Shown in pieces: positions 20,860 to 30,532 of a stretch of 64,000 bases of DNA (positions within the stretch are counted from its first letter, which is position 1; each line of letters starts with the position of its first letter). The DNA is from Acidobacteriota bacterium (GTDB lineage Bacteria; Acidobacteriota; Blastocatellia; Pyrinomonadales; Pyrinomonadaceae): positions 62,001-126,000 of the forward strand of contig JADJWI010000001.1 in assembly GCA_016716435.1 (NCBI GenBank), written 5' to 3'. The translations under genes were made by a program, and so were the position numbers. The notes beneath the pieces were generated by a model that searched no databases, was not told the DNA's origin, and worked only from the letters and a program-made list of their open reading frames with translations.

Positions 20860-22260
20860 ATGCTTAGATTTTTCAACACATTAACGCGGCAGGTCGAGGA
20901 GTTTCACCCGATCGAGGACGGTAAGGTCAGGATGTATATCTGCGGCCCGACCGTCTGGAATTTCGCACATATCGGCAACTTCCGAACGTTCATTTTCGGG
21001 GATGTCCTGCGGCGTTACCTTAAGTTCAAGGGCTACGAGGTGACGCACGTTTTTAACCTAACGGACATCGACGACCGCATCATCAAAGAGGCGAAGGCCC
21101 GCAACATTTCGATCGACGAATTTACTGCGCCGTACATTCAGTACTTTTGGGAAGACTTCGACGCCCTCGGGATGGAACGCCCGGAGGTTACGCCGCGTGC
21201 GACGCATCACATTGCGGAGATGATCGACATCATCGCCCGGCTGATCGAGAACGGCAAAGCATACGAATCCGACGGCTCGATCTATTACCGGATCTCGGCC
21301 TTTCCGGAATATGGAAAGCTCTCAAAGATCAATTTTTCTGGGAACATCCACGGAGCGAGCGAACGGATAGACACCGACAAATACGACAAAGAGGACGCTC
21401 GCGATTTTGCACTCTGGAAGCTGGTCGGCGAGGACGAAGAGCCGGGTTGGGCAGCTCCCTTTGGACGCGGGCGGCCGGGCTGGCACATCGAGTGCTCGGC
21501 GATGTCGATGAAATATCTCGGCGAAACGTTCGACCTTCACGCCGGCGGCCAGGACCTTCAGTTCCCGCACCACGAGAACGAGATCGCCCAAAGCGAAGGT
21601 GCGACCGGCAAGCCCTTCTCGCATTACTGGATACACAGCGAGTTCCTGAAGATCGACGACGTTACGATGTCCAAATCGAAGGGCAATTTCTTCACCTTTC
21701 GAGATCTGAAAGAACAGGGTTATTCGCCGCTCGGAATCCGGTACATGCTGCTATCGGTTCCCTATCGCAAGCAGTTGAACTTCACATTTGAAGGCCTGCA
21801 GGGAGCAGAGGCAACGGTCGAGCGGCTTCGAAATTTCCGCTCGCTTGTCCACGATGCAAAGGTCCGCGATGGCTCCAATCCGGCGATCGCAGAACAGATC
21901 AAAGCTCAACTCGCCGAGTTTGAGGCCGCGATGGACGACGACCTAAACACCGCCGTCGCTCTCGCAGCGATCCATAATCTCGTCCGAGAGGTGAACACGG
22001 CTCTTGCCGCCGAACAGCTTCTTTGCGACGACCGAATCTCGGTCCTCGAAGCGATCAAGAAATTCGATTCGGTCTTTGGAATTTTTGGCGAAGAAACGAC
22101 CGAATTGCTCGATGCCGACATCGAAGCCTTAATAGAAGAACGCCAGTGCGCCCGCAGGGACCGCGACTTCGCCCGCTCTGACGAGATCCGCGACGAACTC
22201 GCCGCGAAAGGGATCATTCTTGAAGATACAAAAGACGGGGTTCGGTGGAAACGGAAATGA
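20860..22260 (+). CDS. cysS: Cysteinyl-tRNA synthetase
   Basis: A 466-residue enzyme of normal length that charges tRNA-Cys with cysteine. Class I signatures: the HIGH-type motif in CGPTVWNFAHIGNFRTF, the second Cys/His zinc-site elements (ECSAMSMKYLGETFDLHAGGQDLQFPHHENEIAQS), and KMSKS in VTMSKSKGNFFTFRDL. The C-terminal anticodon-binding helices follow, with a final EALIEERQCARRDRDFARSDEIRDELAAKGIILEDTKDGVRWK that is the typical CysS ending. A tRNA-Cys(GCA) lies in the array at 6057-6133. Confidence 0.97.
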   Translation: MLRFFNTLTRQVEEFHPIEDGKVRMYICGPTVWNFAHIGNFRTFIFGDVLRRYLKFKGYEVTHVFNLTDIDDRIIKEAKARNISIDEFTAPYIQYFWEDFDALGMERPEVTPRATHHIAEMIDIIARLIENGKAYESDGSIYYRISAFPEYGKLSKINFSGNIHGASERIDTDKYDKEDARDFALWKLVGEDEEPGWAAPFGRGRPGWHIECSAMSMKYLGETFDLHAGGQDLQFPHHENEIAQSEGATGKPFSHYWIHSEFLKIDDVTMSKSKGNFFTFRDLKEQGYSPLGIRYMLLSVPYRKQLNFTFEGLQGAEATVERLRNFRSLVHDAKVRDGSNPAIAEQIKAQLAEFEAAMDDDLNTAVALAAIHNLVREVNTALAAEQLLCDDRISVLEAIKKFDSVFGIFGEETTELLDADIEALIEERQCARRDRDFARSDEIRDELAAKGIILEDTKDGVRWKRK

Positions 22261-22303
22261 AGTTTGTATCTCCATTACGTACGGATAGCCCTGGAAACTG
22301 AAA

Positions 22304-22929
<626 letters not shown>

Positions 22930-22933
<4 letters not shown>

Positions 22934-23286
22934 GTGGGCGAGCTGAAACAGCGGACGGGACGCCGTTCTCGTTCCATTTGTATGAGTCATCTGAGGGTCT
23001 TTCAGTCTCGACAAGGTTCGAAACTCATAGTTCGCCAGCAAGTGCCGAGAGTGGCTTTGCAAGGAGCATTAGCGCGGCGGTCGAGGTCATTCAACAAGGA
23101 CCGAGATTTGATGAGCACGGCCAGCAGGTCGGTGAGCGTGCACTATTAAAGACAAACAGAGAAGATTCTGATAAAACCCAGTACACGATCGTTGGGAACG
23201 AAGGCACTCACCTCTATTTCATCGAGTCTGATTTTTTGCAGGCAGCACTCGATTTTGAGAGGTGGTACAAGCCTCGAAGAAAATAA
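22930..23286 (+). CDS. C-terminal part of the interrupted lipoprotein gene
   Basis: A 118-residue open frame. Soluble, no own signal peptide: SGRAETADGTPFSFHLYESSEGLSVSTRFETHSS, then IVGNEGTHLYFIESDFLQAALDFERWYKPRRK. The frame is open further upstream to about 22850 without a start codon, with PIPNPQPTEVQVPQFRAK leading into it; the ATG at 22930 has no ribosome site. It therefore looks like the end of the gene whose signal peptide lies at 22304. No family recognised. Confidence 0.55.
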
Positions 23287-23362
23287 CACGCATCCGGAGT
23301 TAAATCGCACATTAACGGTTCCGGAACAAGGTTTCACGCAGTGGAGATTTATTGAGGATCGC

Positions 23363-23938
23363 TTATAAACTTACCCCGCTGCAGAGCTCGCCGTCGATAC
23401 TCGAATAGGCGAGCTTTACGGTCTTAAATGTGTCGGTGTCGCGACAATATGAGAGGCAGGTCTCGAAGGGCTTTGAGTAGATGTGTACGCTGACGGCACG
23501 TTCGTCGAATTCGGCAAGGTTTAGTATCTGGTGGATCGGCTCTTCGAGCTCGACTTTGGCCGTGAGACATTCGGCAAGCTCGAATGTATCCGTCTCGCGA
23601 AGTTTGCAGATCCCGGCGGCTTCGTCCATCGCCTCGACCGCAAAGTTTTGCCCTTTAAGCCGGCCGATCGGGACCGTCATCCAGCATCGCTGCTCTGAGT
23701 GGTTATGCACCTGCGAGACCTGCCCGCGTTCCCAGCAGATGGCCATCATCTCGAACCGGTCGTCCTTATAGATCAGGTTGCGGGTGTAGAACCTCTCGCT
23801 CCAGAAAATGTATCTGTCGATGGTATCCGTGTCGATCGGATTCGCGGAAAGGTAGTCGTAAACGGTCTCGCAGACGAACTCCTCGTCAGGGATCTCGCGA
23901 AGACCGGAAATGAGGTTGCTGATAGATACTCGATTCAT
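23363..23938 (-). CDS. Cysteine dioxygenase family protein
   Basis: A 191-residue cupin-fold enzyme that would oxidise cysteine (or a related thiol such as 3-mercaptopropionate) to its sulfinic acid with Fe(II) and O2. Motif 1 is seen as MAICWERGQVSQVHNHSEQRCWMTVPIG, with the H-x-H iron ligands; the third ligand His lies in AVSVHIYSKPFETC. Length is near the bacterial norm of about 190-200. It is encoded just after dsbD on the same strand (27 bp), so thiol metabolism links the two, though the connection is only contextual. Confidence 0.85.
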   Translation of the reverse strand: MNRVSISNLISGLREIPDEEFVCETVYDYLSANPIDTDTIDRYIFWSERFYTRNLIYKDDRFEMMAICWERGQVSQVHNHSEQRCWMTVPIGRLKGQNFAVEAMDEAAGICKLRETDTFELAECLTAKVELEEPIHQILNLAEFDERAVSVHIYSKPFETCLSYCRDTDTFKTVKLAYSSIDGELCSGVSL

Positions 23939-23965
23939 CGCTCGTTTGCAGAGGCAGAACCGTTA

Positions 23966-25909
23966 TTATTGTTGACCTTTCTTCAAAAAGTCAACGAACT
24001 CGGGAACGTTTCTCGTCAGCCCCGCATATGTCGCCAGCACTTTGCCGTCGCCGTCGAGTATCGCGTAAAAGGGCAAAGCGACAGTCTTGAACCTGCTTTC
24101 CTGAAACATCTGCTGCTTTTCGTAAATTTCGCCCGAGCCGTCGGTATAGAGCGAGGCGAGCACCATGTTCCTGAACTCGGCCTCGACCTCGGCCTTCGGG
24201 AAAACGTTCGCCTCCATCCATCGGCAGTTGGTGCAGGTATAACCGGTGAAATCAACAAAAAGCCGCTTATTTTCAGCCTTGGCTTTAGCGAGGGCTCCTT
24301 CGTAATCGTTCTTTATCCATTGCAGCCGTTCATCGCCGCTAGTTCCGCCGAGCAGCGACCGAGTCGGGTTTCCGCTGATGTCCGGCGGGAGAAATGCTTC
24401 GAGCTCGCCGAGCCTCGCACCGAATAATCCGGTCAATAAATAGAAGCTGATAGCGAGGCTGATGACCGCCGAAGCGAGACGGAATGCGCCGATCCGCTCA
24501 GGTTTGGAATCGTGCGAAAGCTGGAATTTGCCAAGGAGATAGATCGTGAGCGTCACGCCAATAGCGACCCAGACCGCCAATACGACCTCGCGGGTAAAAA
24601 AGCCCCATTTCCAAACGACGTCGACGTTGGAGATGAATTTCATCGCCGCCGCGACCTCGAGGAATCCCATCGAGACCTTGACCGAATTCATCCAACCGCC
24701 GGCCCGCGGAAGGCTCGATGCCCACTGCGGCACGAGGGCAAGAATGAAGAACGGCAACGCGAAGACGGTCGAGAAAGCAAGCATGCCGAGCAGCGGCATT
24801 TGCCAATCGCCCTGAGACGCTGCGACGAGTATCGTGCCGACGAATGGCGAAGTGCAAGTGAAAGAGGTCAGCGTAAACGTTAAGCCCATTAACAAGGCAC
24901 CGATCACACCGCTTCCCTCGCCCTCGGACGATCGAGTTAGGCCATCGAGCCGCGTCAAAATGCCGCTCGGAATTGTGATCTCGTATGCACCGAAAAGGTT
25001 GAAGGCAAAGAAGAGGAAAATGCCGGCTATGAGGATATTTATCCAGGGATTGGCGGCGAAAAGGTTTATACCCGCAGCACCGACGAATATCGCCAGCAGC
25101 ATCCCGAGCAAGGTAAACGTCGCAATTATCCCCAGCGAGTAGATCGTTGCCAACCTGACCGCTTTCGCACGGCTGCCTGATGCGTGGTTCGTAAAATACG
25201 AGACCGTGATCGGGATCATCGGGAAAACGCATGGCGTCAGCAGCGAGAGTGCCCCGAGCGTCATCGCAAGCCAAACGAATGGCCAGAGATCGGTTGGAGT
25301 TTGCTGGGTCGAGTCGATTTCGCCGGACTGGTTTTCAGCTGTTGTGGTTTCTGCAACAACGTCGGGGGTTGCCGAGACGACAACACCGCCGCGAACATCC
25401 GCCTCGCCGGCAAAGCTAACTCGCTTCGTTCTCGGAGGCAGACAAACGCGATCATCGCAGAGCTGAAATCGCACGTCGATAGCGATCGCGTCGGCCGATA
25501 AGTCCTGTGTTGCTTTCAGCCTGGCGGTAAATTCGACCGAGTTTTCGTAATACTTTGTCAGCAGCGGCTTGCCGTCAACGATAAAGTTCTGGTCCTCTTT
25601 CGTCTTTGGCGGCGGAAAGCCGACCGTGCCGATGAGTTCATACGGGTCCGATTCGGGCAAGGTAACGCTAGTCGCTATCGGCCCGCCTTCCGGCTGATCA
25701 AGCCCGTAAAGATACCATCCGGGCTCGATCGCGGCCGTTACCTTTACTTCGAACTCCTCGCCGGCTTTGATCGCCTTGCCTTTAACGGGCGAATCGAGGA
25801 TCCATTTCGTAGGGTTCTGGGCAGCCACGCCGCCGGCCAGCAGAATAAGGACGAGAATTGCAATGAATGGTGCTCTCAGCATCATTAAAGATAATCTTAA
25901 TACTTGCAT
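23966..25909 (-). CDS. dsbD: Thiol:disulfide interchange protein DsbD
   Basis: A 647-residue inner-membrane protein that moves electrons from cytoplasmic thioredoxin to periplasmic disulfide reductases. Order: signal peptide (residues 1-33), periplasmic DsbD alpha-like domain with QLCDDRVCLPP (the redox Cys pair), a membrane domain of eight helices (about 215-470) with cysteines in LLTPCVFPMIPITV and FTCTSPFVG, and a C-terminal thioredoxin domain with FTGYTCTNCRWME (CxxC). Starting at the ATG at 25909 gives an AGGA site seven bases upstream. Upstream lies pdhA, divergent. Confidence 0.93.
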   Translation of the reverse strand: MQVLRLSLMMLRAPFIAILVLILLAGGVAAQNPTKWILDSPVKGKAIKAGEEFEVKVTAAIEPGWYLYGLDQPEGGPIATSVTLPESDPYELIGTVGFPPPKTKEDQNFIVDGKPLLTKYYENSVEFTARLKATQDLSADAIAIDVRFQLCDDRVCLPPRTKRVSFAGEADVRGGVVVSATPDVVAETTTAENQSGEIDSTQQTPTDLWPFVWLAMTLGALSLLTPCVFPMIPITVSYFTNHASGSRAKAVRLATIYSLGIIATFTLLGMLLAIFVGAAGINLFAANPWINILIAGIFLFFAFNLFGAYEITIPSGILTRLDGLTRSSEGEGSGVIGALLMGLTFTLTSFTCTSPFVGTILVAASQGDWQMPLLGMLAFSTVFALPFFILALVPQWASSLPRAGGWMNSVKVSMGFLEVAAAMKFISNVDVVWKWGFFTREVVLAVWVAIGVTLTIYLLGKFQLSHDSKPERIGAFRLASAVISLAISFYLLTGLFGARLGELEAFLPPDISGNPTRSLLGGTSGDERLQWIKNDYEGALAKAKAENKRLFVDFTGYTCTNCRWMEANVFPKAEVEAEFRNMVLASLYTDGSGEIYEKQQMFQESRFKTVALPFYAILDGDGKVLATYAGLTRNVPEFVDFLKKGQQ

Positions 25910-26028
25910 CGTTATTCCTGAAACCAACAGGCTGCCTGCATTGCCTTTGTTATTCGCTCTCGCTTATACTTTTGGTTTACGCATTTTAGCGATTTCATAA
26001 CCGTTCAAGCATTAGATTGGAGGCTCAA

Positions 26029-27150
26029 TTGGCACGCACTGCAGCAACCACAGGTTCAAAACGATCTACTTCGAAGCCATCGGCAAAAAAGCCGGCTAAG
26101 GCCGAGTCGAACGGCAACGGCCGTTTGGCCGCCGCAGAAATGATGCAGGCCGAGTATGTGAAGCGGCGAAAATCGCAGATCGAGGCGATCAAGAAGACCG
26201 ATAAAAAGCTTCTCCGCGACATGCTCTACCAGATGGTTCTTGGCCGGATCTTTGAGGAAAAGGCAGCCGAGGTTTATCGAATGGGTAAGATCGGCGGCTT
26301 TTGTCACCTTTACATCGGCCAGGAAGCGATCGCGATCGGTTCGATGATGGCCCTTGAGCCGAGCGACAAGGTCATCACGTCTTATCGCGACCACGTCCAG
26401 GCGATGGTCAAGGGCATTACGCCCGAGGCCGTTATGGCCGAGCTTTACGGCAAAGAAGGCGGCTGCGTCGGCGGCAAAGGCGGCTCGATGCATATGTTCT
26501 CTAAGGAGCATGAGTTCTACGGCGGGCATGGCATTGTCGGCGGGCAGATCGGTGTGGGAACCGGGATGGCTTACGCGGCTAAATATAAGGAAAGCGGCCA
26601 GGTTACACTTTGCTTCTTCGGCGAAGCAGCCGTGAACCAGGGCATTTTTCACGAATCGCTAAACATGGCTCAACTCTGGAGGCTGCCGATAATTTACATT
26701 TGCGAGAACAACCAGTACGGAATGGGAACCTCGCAGGAGCGGGCTATGAGTTCGCGCAACATCGCCAAAAAGGCGGAAAGCTACGAGATGGCGAATGAGT
26801 TCGTCGATGGTATGGACGTGATGGCCGTCCGCGATGCGGCATTGCGTGCGATCAAGCGTGCCCGCGAGGAATCGCTGCCGACGCTGCTTGAGGTCCGGTC
26901 ATATCGCTACATGGGCCACTCAATGTCCGACCCGGGAAACTATCGGACCCGCGAGGAGATCGCAAAATATCAGGAACGCGACCCGATCGCACTCTTCCAG
27001 GACAGCCTGAAGACCGCGAAAGTGTTTACCGATAAGGACTTCGAGGCGATCAAGCAAGAAGCGATAGAGGCTACGAAAAAGGCGATCGAATTTGCGGAGG
27101 AAAGCCCGTATCCGAGCGAGAGCGAGCTTCTGTCAGATGTTTACGCATAG
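26029..27150 (+). CDS. pdhA: Pyruvate dehydrogenase E1 component, alpha subunit
   Basis: A 373-residue E1-alpha. It takes pyruvate and thiamine pyrophosphate and passes the acetyl group to the lipoyl arm of E2. Motifs: GGFCHLYIGQEAIAIG, SYRDHVQAMVKG, GGKGGSMHMF, GHGIVGGQIGVGTGMAYA and the TPP/Mg motif CFFGEAAVNQGIFHE...YICENNQYG, where the usual Asp of GDGA is Glu. The phosphorylation-loop-like RYMGHSMSDPGNYRTREE is present. I start at a TTG at 26029, five bases after GGAGG; no ATG is better placed. The N-terminal 40 residues are a basic Ser/Thr/Lys/Ala tail. First gene of a cluster pdhA-toxin-antitoxin-pdhB-unknown-pdhC. Confidence 0.95.
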   Translation: MARTAATTGSKRSTSKPSAKKPAKAESNGNGRLAAAEMMQAEYVKRRKSQIEAIKKTDKKLLRDMLYQMVLGRIFEEKAAEVYRMGKIGGFCHLYIGQEAIAIGSMMALEPSDKVITSYRDHVQAMVKGITPEAVMAELYGKEGGCVGGKGGSMHMFSKEHEFYGGHGIVGGQIGVGTGMAYAAKYKESGQVTLCFFGEAAVNQGIFHESLNMAQLWRLPIIYICENNQYGMGTSQERAMSSRNIAKKAESYEMANEFVDGMDVMAVRDAALRAIKRAREESLPTLLEVRSYRYMGHSMSDPGNYRTREEIAKYQERDPIALFQDSLKTAKVFTDKDFEAIKQEAIEATKKAIEFAEESPYPSESELLSDVYA

Positions 27151-27159
27151 TTCAGATCA

Positions 27160-27405
27160 ATGGAATACGGTCTTCTTTTTGGAAATCGGGCGTTGAAAGA
27201 TTTGCGTAAACTCGACAAGCGATCGAGCAAACGCATCATCGACAAGATCGAGGCGTTAACAAATGACCTAAGTGGAGATGTAAAGAAATTGACTGATCAT
27301 TCCCCTCAATACCGGCTGAGGGTTGGTGATTTCAGAGTGCTGTTTGACCTTGACGAGAATACGATATGTATTCAACGAGTTATGAACAGGCGCGAATCTT
27401 ATTAA
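27160..27405 (+). CDS. RelE/ParE-family toxin
   Basis: An 81-residue protein of the RelE/ParE fold. The signature runs FGNRALKDLRKLDKRSSKRIIDKIEAL, KKLTDHSPQYRLRVGDFRVLFDLDE and a final CIQRVMNRRESY, matching the basic RxGxFRxxF core and the last strand ending in an H/N-R-R-x-x-Y. RelE-type members cut mRNA in the ribosome, ParE-type members block gyrase; which one this is cannot be told. It sits 9 bp after pdhA and is followed after 4 bp by its likely antitoxin. It uses an order (toxin first) like HigBA. Confidence 0.85.
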   Translation: MEYGLLFGNRALKDLRKLDKRSSKRIIDKIEALTNDLSGDVKKLTDHSPQYRLRVGDFRVLFDLDENTICIQRVMNRRESY

Positions 27406-27409
27406 AGCT

Positions 27410-27616
27410 ATGACAACGATCGAACTACATCCCGAATTTTTGACCGCAAAAGGTAAGCGGCAGTTCGCGGTTATCCCTTATGAGGAATTCGTTGCTCTGC
27501 AGGAATGGATCGAAGATGCTCAGGACTTGATCGCCCTGCGGATCGCGAGAGAAGAGAATAAAGACCAACCGTCATTCACGATCGAGGAAGTAAAAAAGGA
27601 GCTGGGAATTGACTAG
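27410..27616 (+). CDS. Cognate antitoxin, Phd/YefM-like
   Basis: A 68-residue acidic protein. FLTAKGKRQFAVIPYEEFVALQEWIEDAQDLIALRIAREENK resembles the N-terminal DNA-binding part of Phd/YefM-type antitoxins, where a short strand-helix segment V-x-(I/L)-x-x-x-E-(F/Y) is typical. The C-terminal tail TIEEVKKELGID is the region that normally wraps the toxin. It follows the toxin by 4 bp and ends 86 bp before pdhB, so the pair lies between the two E1 genes. Confidence 0.75.
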   Translation: MTTIELHPEFLTAKGKRQFAVIPYEEFVALQEWIEDAQDLIALRIAREENKDQPSFTIEEVKKELGID

Positions 27617-27702
27617 CAATCGGGTCGACTCGCTTCAATAGCAGTTATATACATTTTTTGCAGTTGGCCCGAAATTAATACCAACGGGTCTTTACAAAGA
27701 TT

Positions 27703-28686
27703 ATGGCAGTTTTGACTATTCGCGATGCACTAAACCAAGCATTGCGTGAAGAACTCACTAGAGACGAGAATGTCTTCATAATAGGCGAAGAGGTCGCCGA
27801 GTATGACGGCGCCTATAAGGTTACCCGCGGGCTCTGGAAAGAGTTTGGCGATAAGCGTGTCGTTGATACGCCAATCACTGAGCTTGGCTTTGCCGGCCTC
27901 GGAGTAGGTGCGGCGATGGCTGGCCTGCGGCCGGTGATCGAGTTCATGACGTTCAACTTTTCGATCCTCGCCTCGGACCAGATCATCAACCACGCCGCGA
28001 AGATGCTTTATATGTCCGGCGGCGAATTCAAGGTGCCGATCGTCTTCCGCGGCCCGAACGGCTCGGCCTATCAGGTCTCGTCGCAGCACTCGCAGGCTCT
28101 CGAGGCGATGTACGCCAATTTCCCCGGCCTTAAGGTCGTAATGCCTTCGACCGCAGCGGATGCAAAGGGCTTGCTGAAGTCCTCTATCCGCGACGATAAC
28201 CCCGTTATCTTCATGGAACAGGAGCGGATGTACGGGATGAAAAGCGAAGTGCCCGAGGACGAGGATTTCACGATCCCGCTCGGCGTGGCCGACGTTAAAC
28301 GCGAGGGCACGGACTGCACCATCGTCGCCCGCTCGATGACCGTCCCGATGGCTCTTGAAGCTGCCGAGAAGGTTCAACAGGAATTTGACGTTTCCGTGGA
28401 GGTGATCGATCCGCGGACCATTAAGCCGCTCGATATTGACAGCATTATTGCGTCGATCAAGAAGACGAACCGGCTCGTCATCGCCGAAGAGTCGCACTCG
28501 TTCGCGTCCGTTGGTGCGGAGATCGCCTATCAGGTTATGGACCAGGCCTTCGACCATCTTGACGCTCCAATTAAGCGCGTCTCGACGGTCGAGGCCCCAA
28601 TGCCGTATGCAAAAAACCTCGAAGCAGCCGCACTGCCGAGCGTTGATAAGATCGTCGCGGCGGTTAAGGAAGTTTGTTATTTGTGA
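27703..28686 (+). CDS. pdhB: Pyruvate dehydrogenase E1 component, beta subunit
   Basis: A 327-residue E1-beta, the partner of PdhA. Signatures: IRDALNQALREELTRDENVFIIGEEVAEYDGAYKVTRGL, DTPITELGFAGLGVGAAMAGLRPV, IIFRGPNGSA-like IVFRGPNGSAYQVSSQHSQ and the C-terminal transketolase part IAEESHSFASVGAEIAYQVMDQ. Length is standard. It is separated from pdhA by the toxin-antitoxin pair, so translation of the two E1 subunits is not coupled. The next gene starts 33 bp after the stop. Confidence 0.96.
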   Translation: MAVLTIRDALNQALREELTRDENVFIIGEEVAEYDGAYKVTRGLWKEFGDKRVVDTPITELGFAGLGVGAAMAGLRPVIEFMTFNFSILASDQIINHAAKMLYMSGGEFKVPIVFRGPNGSAYQVSSQHSQALEAMYANFPGLKVVMPSTAADAKGLLKSSIRDDNPVIFMEQERMYGMKSEVPEDEDFTIPLGVADVKREGTDCTIVARSMTVPMALEAAEKVQQEFDVSVEVIDPRTIKPLDIDSIIASIKKTNRLVIAEESHSFASVGAEIAYQVMDQAFDHLDAPIKRVSTVEAPMPYAKNLEAAALPSVDKIVAAVKEVCYL

Positions 28687-28718
28687 CGTTGAAAGTAATT
28701 CAGGAACCAAATTATTTT

Positions 28719-29102
28719 ATGAAACGACTAAGTTCATTTGTGATATCCGCCGCAGCTTTCGCCATCATCTTCGCGGCGACTCCGGTGTTTGCAGATCAAG
28801 CTGCATGGATCAGCCGTGCTGAGGCGGCACGGGCAATGAAAGTTTTGGCGGAGGCGACCGCAATAAAGCATCATTGTGCCCCGTGCGACGATCAGACAAT
28901 TAGAGACGAATCGGTTGATAACATCGGCATCTTTCGCGTTGAGGGGCAGAATTATTGGGAGATCCGCGTAAACGGCAAAGGCGTTGACCTTGCATATGTC
29001 TTTTTCCAGAAGAAAGGCAAGTGGGTGAATGCGGCAATGCAGGCAAAGATCGATGTATCAGACGTTCCAAAACGACTCTCGCGGGCACAGTTAGGAAACT
29101 AG
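28719..29102 (+). CDS. Unknown exported protein within the pdh cluster
   Basis: A 127-residue protein with a signal peptide (MKRLSSFVISAAAFAIIFAATPVFA, cleaved after FADQ). The mature part holds HHCAPCDDQTIRDES with a CxxC, and then IFRVEGQNYWEIRVNGKGVDLAYVFFQKKGKWVN, a strand-rich block. A CAPC pair near the N-terminus may bind a metal or take part in a disulfide, but no family is recognised. It lies between pdhB and pdhC, and its location suggests co-transcription with the complex. An exported protein has no obvious role there. Confidence 0.7.
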   Translation: MKRLSSFVISAAAFAIIFAATPVFADQAAWISRAEAARAMKVLAEATAIKHHCAPCDDQTIRDESVDNIGIFRVEGQNYWEIRVNGKGVDLAYVFFQKKGKWVNAAMQAKIDVSDVPKRLSRAQLGN

Positions 29103-29118
29103 TTTCTTAGTAAATTGT

Positions 29119-30426
29119 ATGGCTGAAAAATTTTTAATGCCGAAGCTTTCGCCCACGATGGAAGAGGGCCAGATCGCCCGCTGGGTCATCAATGAGGGCG
29201 ATGCTTTTGCGGCGAATGACACGCTTGCCGAGGTCGATACAGACAAGGCAACAATGGAGATGACCGCTCTCTCGGGCGGAACTCTTTTGAAGATCCTCAA
29301 GCCCGCGGGCGACACCGCCGCACTCGGCGAGGCGATCGCGATCATCGGCCAGAAGGGCGAGGACATCTCTGCCCTGCTCGATGAAGTTTCAAAGAACGGA
29401 TCGAGCAAAACAACCGCAGAAAAACCCGAGGCAGTTTCAGAGCCCGAGGCCGCGACCGGCGGCAAAGCGGCTGAACCCGCCGAGGAAGTTCGCAAAGAAG
29501 CTCCGGCTCAGGCTTCGCAGTCAAAGGCCGCGACGGATTCCGGAAATGGCCGGATGATCGTTTCGCCGATCGCCGCTCGAATGGCCGCGGACAATGGCAT
29601 TGATCTGCGGACGATCGCCGGCTCCGGTCCAAACGGACGCATCATCAAGCGCGACATCGAAGAGGCCTTGGCCGGCGGCGGAGCGAAAAAAGACGCTTCA
29701 GCAACGAAGGTATTCACGCCTTCGACCATTGTCGGAGCTTCGGCCTTCAGCGACGAACCCACCTCGAAAATGCGTCAGGTCATCGCCACGCGGCTCGCCG
29801 AGTCGATCGGCCCGATCCCGACGTTTTATCTCACGGTCGAGATCGAGATGGACAGCGTCCTCGCGACCCGCAAGCAGATGAACGCCACGCTCGAGGACGA
29901 CGCGAAGATCAGCGTCAACGACATCATCGTCAAAGCCGCGGCGATGGCGTTGCTGCGGCATCCTTTCGTCAACGCGTCATATCAGGACAAGTCGATCCGA
30001 TTTTATGAACAAGCCGATATCGGCATTGCCGTCGCCATCGACGAAGGACTGATAACGCCGGTCGTCCGCGGAGCAAATCTCAAGGGCCTTGCCGAGATCT
30101 CGGCGGAGATCCGAGACCTTGCCGCCAAGGCGAAGGCGAAAAAGCTGCAGCCCGAGGAATACACGGGTGCAACCTTCTCGATAAGCAACCTTGGAATGAT
30201 GGGAATCAAGGAGTTCACGGCGATCATCAATCCGCCCGAGGCCGCGATCATTGCCGTGGGAGCTTCGACGTCGACGCCGGTCGTTCGCGATGGCGAGGTC
30301 ACCGTCCGTAACATTATGCACGTCACGATGTCCTGCGACCATCGTGTAGTTGACGGAGCAACCGGAGCGAAGTTCCTCCAGACCTTCAAGCAAATGCTCG
30401 AATCGCCTGCAATGATGCTGTTGTAG
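29119..30426 (+). CDS. pdhC: Dihydrolipoamide acetyltransferase (E2 of pyruvate dehydrogenase)
   Basis: A 435-residue E2. One N-terminal lipoyl domain at about 2-75, with the lipoyl Lys in EVDTDKATMEM; a flexible Ala/Glu/Pro linker; a peripheral-subunit-binding domain at about 150-185 (VSPIAARMAADNGIDLRTIAGSGPNGRIIKRDIEEAL); and the catalytic inner core from about 215, with the active-site HVTMSCDHRVVDGATGAKFL. It moves acetyl groups from E1 to CoA to form acetyl-CoA. No E3 (lipoamide dehydrogenase) gene follows; it must be elsewhere. A strong terminator closes the cluster. Confidence 0.96.
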   Translation: MAEKFLMPKLSPTMEEGQIARWVINEGDAFAANDTLAEVDTDKATMEMTALSGGTLLKILKPAGDTAALGEAIAIIGQKGEDISALLDEVSKNGSSKTTAEKPEAVSEPEAATGGKAAEPAEEVRKEAPAQASQSKAATDSGNGRMIVSPIAARMAADNGIDLRTIAGSGPNGRIIKRDIEEALAGGGAKKDASATKVFTPSTIVGASAFSDEPTSKMRQVIATRLAESIGPIPTFYLTVEIEMDSVLATRKQMNATLEDDAKISVNDIIVKAAAMALLRHPFVNASYQDKSIRFYEQADIGIAVAIDEGLITPVVRGANLKGLAEISAEIRDLAAKAKAKKLQPEEYTGATFSISNLGMMGIKEFTAIINPPEAAIIAVGASTSTPVVRDGEVTVRNIMHVTMSCDHRVVDGATGAKFLQTFKQMLESPAMMLL

Positions 30427-30446
30427 TTCTCTCAGAGTCTGAGAAG

Positions 30447-30490
30447 CCCGTACGCGGCCGGCAACACGCCGAGTACGCGTACGGGTTTTC
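30447..30490 (+). terminator. Terminator after the pdh cluster
   Basis: CCCGTACGCG (30447-30456) pairs perfectly with CGCGTACGGG (30476-30485), followed by TTTTCTTG. Confidence 0.85.
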
Positions 30491-30532
30491 TTGTTTGAGC
30501 CGAAATGTGAAATTGAGCGAAACCGATCAAAC

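Noticed and set aside
27730..28710. 326-residue minus-strand frame opposite pdhB
   Set aside because: Shadow frame; pdhB is full length with all family motifs.
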